Of a DNA stretch of 64,000 nt, positions 54,597 through 64,000 are shown one piece after another. This DNA is from Chelydra serpentina (taxonomy: Eukaryota; Chordata; Testudines; Chelydridae). The DNA lies in NCBI GenBank assembly GCA_037349315.1, contig JBAIAC010000042.1:8928001-8992000 (forward strand). The letters run 5' to 3'. Position 1 is the first letter of the stretch, and each line of letters begins with the position of its first letter. The translations under genes were made by a program, and so were the position numbers. The notes beneath the pieces are model-generated. The model had not been told where the DNA came from, did not search any database, and saw only the letters and a list, made by a program, of their open reading frames with translations.

Positions 54597-54898
54597 CACC
54601 AAGGGGAACAAGTGCTCCTGGGGGTGTGCAGAGGTCTTCCAGGGGGTACATCAACTCACCTAGCTATTTGCTGCGTTTTACAACAGGCTACATAAAAAGC
54701 CTAGTGACGTCAGTACAAGCTAAAATTTCATACAGACAAAACGAGAAAGGAAGTTATTTTTCAGTACTAGTGTCACTTGTGTTTTTATGTCTGATTCTGT
54801 AAGCAAGTCGTTTTTAAGTGAGGTGAAATATGGGGGTACGCAAGACAAACCAGCCTCCTGAAAGGGGTATAGTCATCTGGAAAGGTTGAGAGCCACTG
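54597..54898. mobile_element. hAT-Charlie-like MITE, full copy
   Basis: Ends CAGTGGTTCTCACC and GGTTGAGAGCCACTG are inverted. Flanking CTCTAGTC (54589-54596) and GTCTAGTC (54899-54906) match at 7 of 8 bases. It is 302 bp and non-coding. Confidence 0.85.
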
Positions 54899-55031
54899 GT
54901 CTAGTCCAATGTTTCTCTACCTTTTTCATACCAGAGACTGATCTGCTGCTTTTCTAAACGGTGTCTGGGAGATCTCAGGGCAAACACTGCCCTTCTAGTC
55001 CAGGCATTAGGGTGAGACTCTCAGCTGTCAT

Positions 55032-55214
55032 AGATTCATAGAAGATCAGGGTTGGAAGGGACCTTAGGAGGTCATCTAGTCCAACCCCCTGCTCAAAGCA
55101 GGACCAATCCCCAATTTTTGCCCCATATCCTCAAATGGCCCCCTCAAGGATTGAACTCACAATCCTGGGTTTAGCAGGCCAATGCTCAAACCACTGAGCT
55201 ATCCCTCCTCCCCC
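55032..55214 (-). mobile_element. Turtle tRNA-derived SINE, minus strand
   Basis: It is the reverse of the SINE at 5674. A 7-bp target duplication CTGTCAT flanks it (55025-55031 and 55215-55221), so it inserted by the LINE-mediated route and is little changed. Confidence 0.88.
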
Positions 55215-55772
55215 CTGTCATTAAAACTCAGCTTCTGGCCTTCATGGTTGCACAGAAAAGCTTGTTGACTTGAGTCAAACCCCAAAGCCCGAATCACACG
55301 AACAGAATCTGCATTTCTTTTTGGCAAATGTCATGATTTTGGGGGTCTGACTCATGATTTTTGGGTTGTCCGCACCAAGAGCCAAACTGCAGGAGGGAGA
55401 CCATGAATAGGCCTCAGTGGGGTATCCCCCTTTTGTCAGAGGAGTTGTCAGGGAGGGGGTGAAAAATAAGACTGAGATGCAGGGAAAAGAAGATGTCTCT
55501 TCCCCACACACACACACAACATCCAGCAGTTAGCAATGGGGAGCGTATTGAGATTCCCACCCAGGCTCCTTCCCTGTCCCCTGCTTGGCGGCTCCATCTC
55601 CTGTATCAGCTAGTAGGAAGGACAAGGAGCTCTCTCTTTCTCCCCACCCCCTGAAGCCTCCTGGCTGCTCTGGTCATCTCAGAGCTTCCATTTTATTGGC
55701 CCTCCTCCCCTGTGAATAGTGGGATTGCGGCTGGGGCAGCAGGTACTGCGTGGGTGACTGTGGCTGTTTCAG
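55215..55772 (+). other. Intron sequence upstream of the unit 5 KRAB-A exon
   Basis: No gene was recognised. The last 50 bp ('gtgggattgcggctggggcagcaggtactgcgtggg..ctgtttcag') are homologous to the intron end before unit 4 KRAB-A. Confidence 0.5.
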
Positions 55773-56039
55773 ATGCCAGGGACCTTAGGCGAGGTGGCTG
55801 TGTATTTCACCGAGGGGCAGGGGGCTCGGCTGGACCCCGATCAGAGAGCCCTCTACAGGACATCATTAGGGTGACCCAGGGTGACCAGACAGCAAGTGTG
55901 AAAAATCGGGATGGGGGTGTGGGGTAATAGGCGCCTATATAAGACAAAGCCCCAAATATCGGGACGGTCCCTATAAAATCGGGACATCTGGTCACCCTAG
56001 ACATCATGCATGAGAATGACGAGACGGTGACCTCGCTGG
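55773..56039 (+). pseudogene. Unit 5 KRAB-A exon, broken by a deletion and a MITE
   Basis: After acceptor GGCTGTTTCAG the exon reads MPGTLGEVAVYFTEGQGARL, then DPDQRALYR, a recognisable KRAB-A. One G is missing in 'ctctacagGACATC' (AGGGAC in unit 4), shifting the frame. At 55867-55999 a MITE is inserted with duplicated GACATCAT, and a TGA follows directly inside it. After the insertion the box resumes as DIMHENDETVTSLG with donor GTAAGG at 56040. The exon cannot encode a complete KRAB-A. Confidence 0.88.
55867..55999 (-). mobile_element. GGGTGACCAGA-family MITE inside the unit 5 KRAB-A exon
   Basis: 133 bp with ends TAGGGTGACC and GGTCACCCTA, inverted relative to the copy at 160. A perfect 8-bp target duplication GACATCAT flanks it (55859-55866, 56000-56007). 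The left end carries an extra partial repeat of the terminus (AGGGTGACCCAGGGTGACC). Confidence 0.93.
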
Positions 56040-56063
56040 GTAAGGGATTCCTGTCCTTTGATT

Positions 56064-56640
56064 TACCCCTGGGGAATTCTGCGAATCTGTGCAGAATTCG
56101 TCTGTCTCGTATAATTTTGTATTTTCCCGCATAAGAAACGTTTTGCCTAAGAAGTGCTGCAGTTCTGCCTTTTATCCACCAGAGGCCATTGTGGCGCCAG
56201 AACAGGAGCATCACAGCGGCCTCTGGTGGGAAAAACGTGAAACTGCAGCACTTCTTCAGCAAAATGTATTTTATGCAGGAAAATAGAAAATTCTGTGCCC
56301 AATGCTGCAGAATCAGGGCCGACTCCAGGTACCAGTGCAGCAAGCGCTTGCCTGAGGCGGCAAGCCCCAGGGGGGAGACCAGCCGCTAGCTGCGAGGGTG
56401 GCAGTGAGGCAGCCTTCGGCAGCGTTTCTGCGGGAGGTCTGCCTGGTCCCGCGGATTCGGCGGCAATTCGGCGGTGGGGACGCCGAGAGCGCTGGACTGG
56501 CGGAGCACCCGCAGCAATGCCACCGAATCTGTGGGACCAGATACCTCCTGCAGAAACGCCACCGATGGCTGCCTGACTGCCGTGCTTGGGGTGGCACAAA
56601 ACATAGAGCCACTCCTGTGCAGAATTCTCCCAGGAGTAAA
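56064..56640. mobile_element. Element with ACTCCTGGGGGAATTCTGC ends, carrying a nested MITE
   Basis: Left TTACCCCTGGGGAATTCTGC and right 'gcagaattctcccaggagtaa' are inverted. The interior contains a long palindrome ('aagtgctgcagtt..aactgcagcactt' and 'ccaccagaggcc..ggcctctggtgg'). It is interrupted at 56314-56617. Related ends occur at 57130-57172 and at 63945. Confidence 0.75.
56314..56617. mobile_element. hAT-like MITE nested in the preceding element
   Basis: Ends CAGGGCCGACTCC and 'agagccactcctg' are inverted. The target TGCAGAAT is perfectly duplicated (56306-56313 and 56618-56625). The interior is CpG-rich. Confidence 0.88.
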
Positions 56641-57172
56641 GTTTATCATAGCACCTGCTCGCGGATCCAGGTTAGGACAGTGTGGGGCACACAGGGGTGC
56701 TGGGGAATCACAAACTGGGGTTCATAATGGCTAGTGAGGGGGACAGACTGGAGCATGGGCTTAGGAGCTAGTGGGGTGACAGTGTTGAGCCTGGGGACGG
56801 GAGAGTGGGGCTGCAGAGAGCCATTGGGATGAGCGGTGCAGGGATAGGGGCAGACGTGCCTGACTGAATGGGAGAGGCTTGGGGTCAGCCAGGGTCTACA
56901 TGGGGGAGGCTTCCCAACACCCTAACAATCCTCCCCCCCCCCACCTTCCAAAGGAAAAAAAAAAAGTACCAGAATCTTTTTTTTTTTTTTGAATCTGTAT
57001 CGTTACAGGGATTTGGTCGTTACTTGCTGACAGATATTTGGAAATAAATTACCAAAATAATTGTAACTGGCATGATTATATTGTGTTATTTTGACAAATA
57101 AACTATTCAGAATTTTCAAATATTGTGTACAGAATTTTTATTTTTTTGGTGCAGAATTCCCCCAGGAGTATT
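56641..57172. other. Gene-free stretch ending in a related element terminus
   Basis: No gene. 57050-57172 is AT-rich and ends 'ggtgcagaattcccccaggagta', the same terminus as the element at 56064. Confidence 0.5.
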
Positions 57173-57773
57173 GATTGTTAGATGCTGTGGGGGCTGTGAT
57201 GTGCCCGATTTGGCTTCTGCTCAGGTCCTTTCCTGGTCTCTTAGGCTGTAGGGGATTGGGCCCCATAATCCCCTGGTCTGTTGAGAGAGACGTTCAGTTC
57301 TATACCTTTTCCCATGGGACAGGGGAGTCAGAAACATAATGGAGATCCTACTTCATATCCATCCCCCATAATTTACATGGGCACAGAAGCTTTGTCTTCA
57401 CCCGTCACTCTCTCACACAGAACCCCAGTTCCCCTCCCTTCCTTGGACTAGCTCCATCTGTGGGGTGGGCCCTGGCCTCTGCAGGTTTAGAAACAGGCAG
57501 GGACTTAATATCAGAGCTGGGTCTGAGTTAGCAAGTCCCCCAGAAACTCCTAGTAAGGTGCAATATCTCCCCACACAGACATCTGCCTCTCCCGTGGGGG
57601 GTGGGAGGGTGGGGGAAGGGGGGAGGGTCGGTGACCACATTCCCCGACATTCACATTTCACACACCCCTAGCACAGCATGGGGGCTGGTTAAAATCAGGG
57701 AATGTTCTTTGTGACTGATATTCTACAAATATATAATGCATCCTGATCTTGCCTGATTTCACTCCCTGGGCAG

Positions 57774-57887
57774 GATTTCTCCTTCCCAAACCTGACGTGA
57801 TCGTCCAGCTGGAAATAAGGGAAGAGCCGTGGGTGCCGGATCTCCAGGACTCTGCGGAGAGGGAGATGTCGAGAGGTACCTGTACAG
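57774..57887 (+). pseudogene. Unit 5 KRAB-B exon with a lost splice donor
   Basis: Acceptor CTCCCTGGGCAG ends at 57773. The frame reads [20 protein letters not shown], then [14 protein letters not shown], a good KRAB-B. The end homologous to the unit 4 donor (ACAG|GTGAGG) reads ACAG|GAGGGG here, so the canonical GT is gone. A cryptic GTACCT at 57876 could still serve, 12 nt earlier and in the same phase. Length to the old donor is 114 nt, as in unit 4. Confidence 0.75.
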
Positions 57888-58070
57888 GAGGGGAACCAGT
57901 GAAACGGACGTAGGGAACCATCAGCTGAGATTCGCTCCAAGATTCGCTCGTGAGCTCTCCCAGTTCTGCCCCACCATCTCTTACACCCAGCAGGTGTCAT
58001 ACCCTCATGGCAGACGTCACTCATGGCTTCCACTGACATCTGGCAATAGCTCCCCACTGACCTTTCTTCT

Positions 58071-58374
58071 AAGGGCTGGTCCACATTAGGGGGGCGGGGG
58101 GGATCGATCTAAGATACGCAACTTCAGCTACGTGAATAACGTAGCTGAAGTAGAATATCTTAGATCGATTTCAAAAGGTACTTACCCTGGTGCACACCGC
58201 AGCAGGCAGGCTCCCCTGTCGACAGCGCTTCCTCCGCTCGCGGAGCTGGAGTTCTGGTGTCGACGGGGAGCGGCTCTGGGATCGATTTATCGCGTCTAGA
58301 CGAGATGCGATAAATCGATCCCAGAACATCGATAGCTACCCGCCGAATAGGGCGGGTAGTGTAGACGTAGCCTT
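58071..58374. mobile_element. MITE with two strong internal hairpins
   Basis: Ends AAGGGCTGGTCCACATTAGG and 'agtgtagacgtagcctt' are inverted. Hairpin 1 (about 58103-58169) has arms 'atcgatctaagata..cttcagctacgt'. Hairpin 2 (58275-58324) has 22-bp arms with one mismatch around 'agacg', with 'gggatcgatttatcgc' at its core. The superfamily is uncertain; no 8-bp target duplication was seen. Confidence 0.75.
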
Positions 58375-58486
58375 AGTGTCCAAATGGGATATGGAGGCAG
58401 AATCGGGTCCCTTTTTTTCTCAACCACTCCAATGGTTACTGTGTTTCATTTCCCCAGCCCTCCCGATTTGCTATTCCCTTTTCTGA

Positions 58487-59572
<1,086 letters not shown>

Positions 59573-60312
59573 GGCTGACCAAAGTAGATAACTTACATTT
59601 GTCAGTTGCCATCTTGGGTGTTACATGTGTTGATCTTGTGTTTAACGAGGCAAGACTGACCCAAATCATCTAGCCCATGGGGAATCTGCTTAGCTCTGCA
59701 GCCCCTCTGCCAGCCTCTACAATTCTGGATACTGCCTATATACTCTGAACTCAGTGCCACCCCTGTGAAAACTCAGAGTTTCGCAACCTGCCAGGAATTT
59801 AGGTGGCGCATCTCTGCATTCTTGGCCCCATCTCCGCACACTGGTGAGCATACACCCAGACACCCCTGGATAAACTGTGGTTTAGGCTCTGTCTCAATCA
59901 TGTAACCAAATACCACCCCAAAAGAAGTCTTGAAGACACCAGATGGGAGCCACCACACAAAAATGTTCCCTGCTGGGGTTGAGGGTTCTTCCTCCTGCCT
60001 TGGTCTTAGGTCCTCCTCCAGCTCTGTTCTTCCTGTGCAAGCCCAGTGTAGTGTAAAGGGATTGGGTAGTGTCCCTTTAAGTTGCATGTGAGGGCCTTTG
60101 CTGTCCCTCGCTGTCTTCTTTGAGACCAGTGGTATAGGTATGTACCTAGTTCTTGCATGTTGAATATGTGTACAAAACACAGCTATTTGGACTCCGCTGT
60201 GCTTGTGTAGTTTCTTCACATTAGGTATGTGACGTAAAGAGCAAAAGACACAACAGTAGTTGAAAGGATGGGATCCTAATCCAGGAATAGAGTGAAATAG
60301 ACAGTGACTGCA
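59573..60312 (+). other. Unit 5 3' flank
   Basis: No poly(A) signal was clearly identified before the CR1 at 60313. A minus-strand ORF (60384-59773) lacks family features. Confidence 0.4.
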
Positions 60313-60860
60313 CTTAAGAACAGCCACACTGGGTCGGACCAATGGTTCATCTAGCCCAGTATCCTGTCTTCCCACAGTGGCCAATGCCAGGTGCTTCAGG
60401 GGGAATGAACAGAACAGGTAATCATCAAGTGATCCATCCCCTGTTGTCCATTCCCAGCTTCTGGCAAACAGAGGCTAGAGACACCATCCCTCCCCATCCC
60501 GGCTAATAGCCATTTATGGCCTATCCTCCAAGAACTTATCTAGTTCTTTTTTGAACTCTGTTATAGTCTTGGCCTTCATAACATCCTCTGGCAAAGAGTT
60601 CCAGAGGTTGACTGTGCCTTGTGTGAAAAAATTATTCCTTTTGTTTGTTTTAAACCTGCTGCCTATTAATTTCATTTGGTGACCCCTAGTTGTTGTGTTA
60701 TGAAAAGGAATAAATAACACTTCCTTATTTTCTTTCCCCACACCAGTCATGATTTTATAGATCGCTGTCATATTCCCCCCGTAGTCATCTCTTTTCCAAG
60801 CTGAAAAGTCCTAGTCTTATTAATCTCTCCTCATACAGCAGCTGTTCCATACCCCTAATT
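60313..60860 (-). mobile_element. CR1 LINE 3' part, minus strand
   Basis: The minus strand reads [20 protein letters not shown], then FKKELDKFL (ORF2 end), and then a 3' UTR ending 'aagaacagccacactgggtcggacc' on the plus strand. Close to 31625-32215. Confidence 0.8.
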
Positions 60861-61369
60861 CATATCCAAAGAGTTTAAAGTGTATGTCAGATAAATAGTA
60901 CAAACATATCACATCAGTTTTTCACCATCTTGCCACTCAGGGATTACTGGAATGGTTTATCCAGCCATTCAAACAAGTGATTTGGGCTATGCCTCTGGAT
61001 AAAGGTAACTTACAACACAAGATTGTGAATTTTCCCTTGGCCTATAGAAATGCAATAAGTACTGCAACAAATCAGACATGAGTGATTGTTGCTTATGAGA
61101 CATCATTTAATGTCTGGACTGGACTTGTTACAGCCCGAGGGACATTTATAAGATACCGTCTGATCAACTGGGCGCAAAAAGTCATCCTGAATTGCGCAGT
61201 TTTCGTGTGTGAAAAAATGTCTTAATAAGAGATTACAGAGAAAATTTATGGAAACCTGGAGTGATGATGTCACTGAAGTGGGTAGAAGTGGCACCAAACA
61301 TGTCATGGAGAAGATATCAGCACCAAGTTTTTAGCACACGTTCCCCAGGATGTCCTACCCCAGTGATGT
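60861..61369. other. Gene-free stretch
   Basis: AT-rich. The end (61260-61370) may already belong to the CR1 that follows, but no coding match was seen. Confidence 0.35.
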
Positions 61370-62845
61370 GAAGGGTAACAAGAAGGGTTTCTACAGGTAT
61401 GTTAGCAACAAGAAAAAGGTCAGGGAGTGTGGGACCCTTACTGAATGGGGGAGGCAACCTAGTGACACATGATGTGGAAAAAGCTGAAGTACTCAATGCT
61501 TTTTTTGCCTTGGTCTTCACAGACAAGGTCAGCTCCCAGACTGCTGCACTGGGCAACATAGTGTGTGGAGGAGGTGAGCAGCCCTCAGTAGTGAAAGAAC
61601 AGGTTAACCACTATTTAGAAAAGCTGGACATGCACACGTCCATGGGACCAGATCTAATGCATCCAAGGGTGCTGAGGGAGTTGGCTGATGTGATTGCAGA
61701 ACCATTGGCCATTATCTTTGAAAATTTGTGGCGATTTGGGGAGGTCCAGGACGATTGGGAAAAGGCAAATATAGTGCCCATATTTTAAAAAGGGAAGAAG
61801 GAGAACCCGGGGAATTACAGACCAGTCAGTCTCACTTCAGTCCCCGGCAAAATCATGGAGCAGGTCCTCAAGGAATCAATTTTGAAGCACTTGGAGGAGA
61901 GGAAAGTGATCAGGAACAGTCAACATGGATTCACCAAGGGCAAGTCATGCCTGACCAACCTGATTGCCTTTTATGATGAGATAACTGGCTCTGTGGATAT
62001 GGGGAAAGCAGTGTATGTGATATATCTTGATTTTAGCAAAGCTTTTGATACAGTCTCCCACAGTATTCTTGCCAGCAAGTTAAAGAAGTATGGATTGTAT
62101 GACTGGACTCTAAGGTAGATAGAAAGCTGGCTAGATTGTCGGGCTCAATGGGTAGTGATCAACGGCTTGATGTCTAGTTGGCAGCTGGTATCAAGCGGAG
62201 TGCCCCAGAGGTTGGTCCAGGGGCTGGTTTTGTTCAACATCTTTATTAATGATCTGGACAATGGGATGAATTGCACCCTCAGCAAGTTCGCAGATGACAT
62301 TAAACTGGAGGGAGAGGTAGATACGCTGGAGGGTAGGGATAGGGTCCAGAGTGACCTAGACAAATTGGAGGATTGGGCCAAAAGAAATCTGATGAGTTTC
62401 AACAAGGACAAGTGCAGAGTCCTGCACTTAGGAAGGAAGAATCCCATGCACTGCTACAGGCTCCTCATAACACAAGAACTAGGGGTCATCAAATGAAATG
62501 AATAGGCAGCAGGTTTAAAACAAATAAAAGGAAGTATTTCTTCACACAACACACAGTCAGGCTGTGGGACTTGTTGCCAGGAGATATTGTGAAGGCCAAA
62601 AACTATAATAGGGTTCAAAAATACCTACATAAATTCATGGAGGATATGTTCATCAATGGTTATTAGCCAGGATGGGCAGGGTTGGTGTCCCCAGCCTGTT
62701 TGTCAGAAGCTGGGAGTGGACAAAAGGGGATGGATCACTTGAAGATTGACTCTGGGGCACCTGGCATTGGCCACTGTCGGAAGAAAATATACTGGGCTAG
62801 ATGGACTTTTGGTCTCTCCCAGTATGGCCGTTCTTATGATACTTT
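61370..62845 (+). mobile_element. CR1 LINE, RT region and 3' end, internally deleted
   Basis: Reading pieces include [40 protein letters not shown] and [22 protein letters not shown]1 ORF2 endonuclease-RT linker and RT. After 'atgcactgctacaggct' (62460) the sequence jumps to the ORF2 end and 3' UTR ('aggcagcaggtttaaaacaaataaaagg', 'ggctagatggacttttggtct'), skipping about 0.7 kb that the copy at 49900-50330 retains. Frameshifts near 61788 and stops make it inactive. Confidence 0.88.
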
Positions 62846-63944
62846 AAGGCTTGGGATTAGGAATATTTTACTGTATTATCTCCTGATTGTTCTAAACTTA
62901 TGTATAAACTTAAAATATGGCTTTAACTGGTGGTTGTATGTATATTTTTCTTTCTTTATATAGGAATCAGATACAGTGTTCCTGTCAGTTAATTTCTAAT
63001 CTATCATCTGCCAAAAAAACATTTTTCAGGTGCCTAACTAGCTCCTGGAATCATGGTTTAATTTCCCCCCCCCCCATCCCCCCGCTCACTGGATACGGCA
63101 CTGAGCTAGGCACGGAGCAGGAAGAGGGGAGAGACACTGGAGATGCTGCCAGGGAGAAGGAGATGGGCTGATCCCCATCTGGAAACGTTCATGTATCCAG
63201 CCTGCCAGGGACCAGCTGCTGAGCAACCTCTGGGGCTCACACCCAGCCAGGGCTCCTGGACTCTGCGGTGGTTTATCCCCTGTACTGATTAAACCTGCTG
63301 GACAGGGGAAGGGAAGAGACAGAGACTGAACCCAGAGTCACTCAGAGCCACAAGAACAAAGACGTGGAGGAGCCCAGATCCCTTTTTAAAACCGGATGCA
63401 CAGGGACATCAGCAAAAGGACTGGATATGGGGGAGCACAGGAATTACTGTGCAGGGTAGTGAATAAGGGAGGAATTGACCCAATTTAGGACACCTGACCC
63501 ACCACTCCTAGAGCTCAAGAACACAGGAAACTTGTGGGACACCCAGGGTGATGGGAGAATCACAGCAAACATTTTATTAGCATTTCTTTGGAAAACCAGA
63601 GATAAAAATGTCAACAAGAAAAAGACTTTCCCAAAACCCAAATTCCCAGAAACATGAGACTCTCTCATCTCCCTGACAATCCAGAAAATGGAGAAAAATC
63701 CTCCCAGGGAAGTTCCTTCAAGAATAACCCCAGTGTGTGACAACATGAACAGAGCCTCTGCCTGCAGACAGGAACAAAGGAATCCAGCTAAAACTTTGTT
63801 TTAGTGAGCCAAAGGGAATCTCCCACCAGCGAAAGCCAGGAAAGGAGAAGGGCTGCTGGCAGGTCACAAATGTAACCATTAGTAGAGCTGGGAATGGAAT
63901 GCAGGACTGCAGATTCATAGCTGTCCTCCCTACTCTAATCCATT
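62846..63944. other. Gene-free stretch
   Basis: A poly-C run near 63066-63085. No gene, KRAB exon or finger module was recognised. TTTATT at about 63570 could be a reversed poly(A) signal of a gene beyond the window; this is speculative. Confidence 0.35.
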
Positions 63945-64000
63945 AGAGTTACTCCTGGGGGAATTCTGCGCCATTTCGCAATGCAGAATTTTGCAGAAAT
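63945..64000 (+). mobile_element. Start of an ACTCCTGGGGGAATTCTGC element, cut by the window end
   Basis: 'gttactcctgggggaattctgcgcc' matches the terminus of the element at 56064. Confidence 0.7.

Noticed and set aside
59773..60384. Minus-strand ORF of 203 codons downstream of unit 5
   Set aside because: No recognisable domain, and its 5' end lies in CR1 3' UTR sequence. It was not called as a gene.

Overview
The window is vertebrate nuclear DNA, most likely from a cryptodiran turtle. Four copies of a tRNA-derived SINE with a CR1-type 3' end match the turtle polIII/SINE. CR1 LINEs, many short hAT-like MITEs with 8-bp target duplications and MIR-type SINEs fill the rest. Genes have introns with GT/AG borders and CpG-rich first exons. 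No bacterial, CRISPR or phage features were seen.

The window is a cluster of C2H2 zinc-finger genes of the KRAB-ZNF kind, five units in all. Unit 1 (+, about 2.0-13.25 kb) has a CpG exon 1, a truncated KRAB-A exon, a KRAB-B exon and a 16-finger exon. Unit 2 (-, about 31.15-21.6 kb) is its inverted, convergent paralogue with 15 fingers. Unit 3 (-, 39.86-38.88 kb) is a finger pseudogene with three frame breaks. Unit 4 (+, 43.17-47.3 kb) is the best complete gene: five exons whose phases all agree, predicted 521 aa, 14 fingers and a poly(A) signal. Unit 5 (+, 54.29-59.57 kb) keeps an open 9-finger exon, but its KRAB exons are broken by a 1-nt deletion, a MITE insertion and a lost splice donor.

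Four of the five units share a homologous non-coding exon-1 cassette ending in a GT donor. Units 1 and 2 also share a collinear 3' flank that ends in a conserved AATAAA. Units 2 and 4 each contain fingers repeated at exactly 588 bp, which is seven fingers. The units therefore arose by local duplication and are now diverging or decaying. The expected role of the intact proteins is sequence-specific DNA binding in the nucleus. KRAB normally recruits TRIM28 (KAP1), but every KRAB here is altered, so repression through TRIM28 cannot be assumed.

Other features are an intron-containing tRNA-Leu(CAA) gene inside intron 1 of unit 1, remnants of a TRIM-like gene (RING, coiled coil, SPRY; minus strand, 53.9-51.7 kb), several minisatellites, and long repeat-filled stretches at 13.3-21.6, 31.3-38.8, 47.3-51.1 and 60.3-64 kb. 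Exon borders are inferred from splice motifs, phase and comparison between units; there is no transcript evidence.
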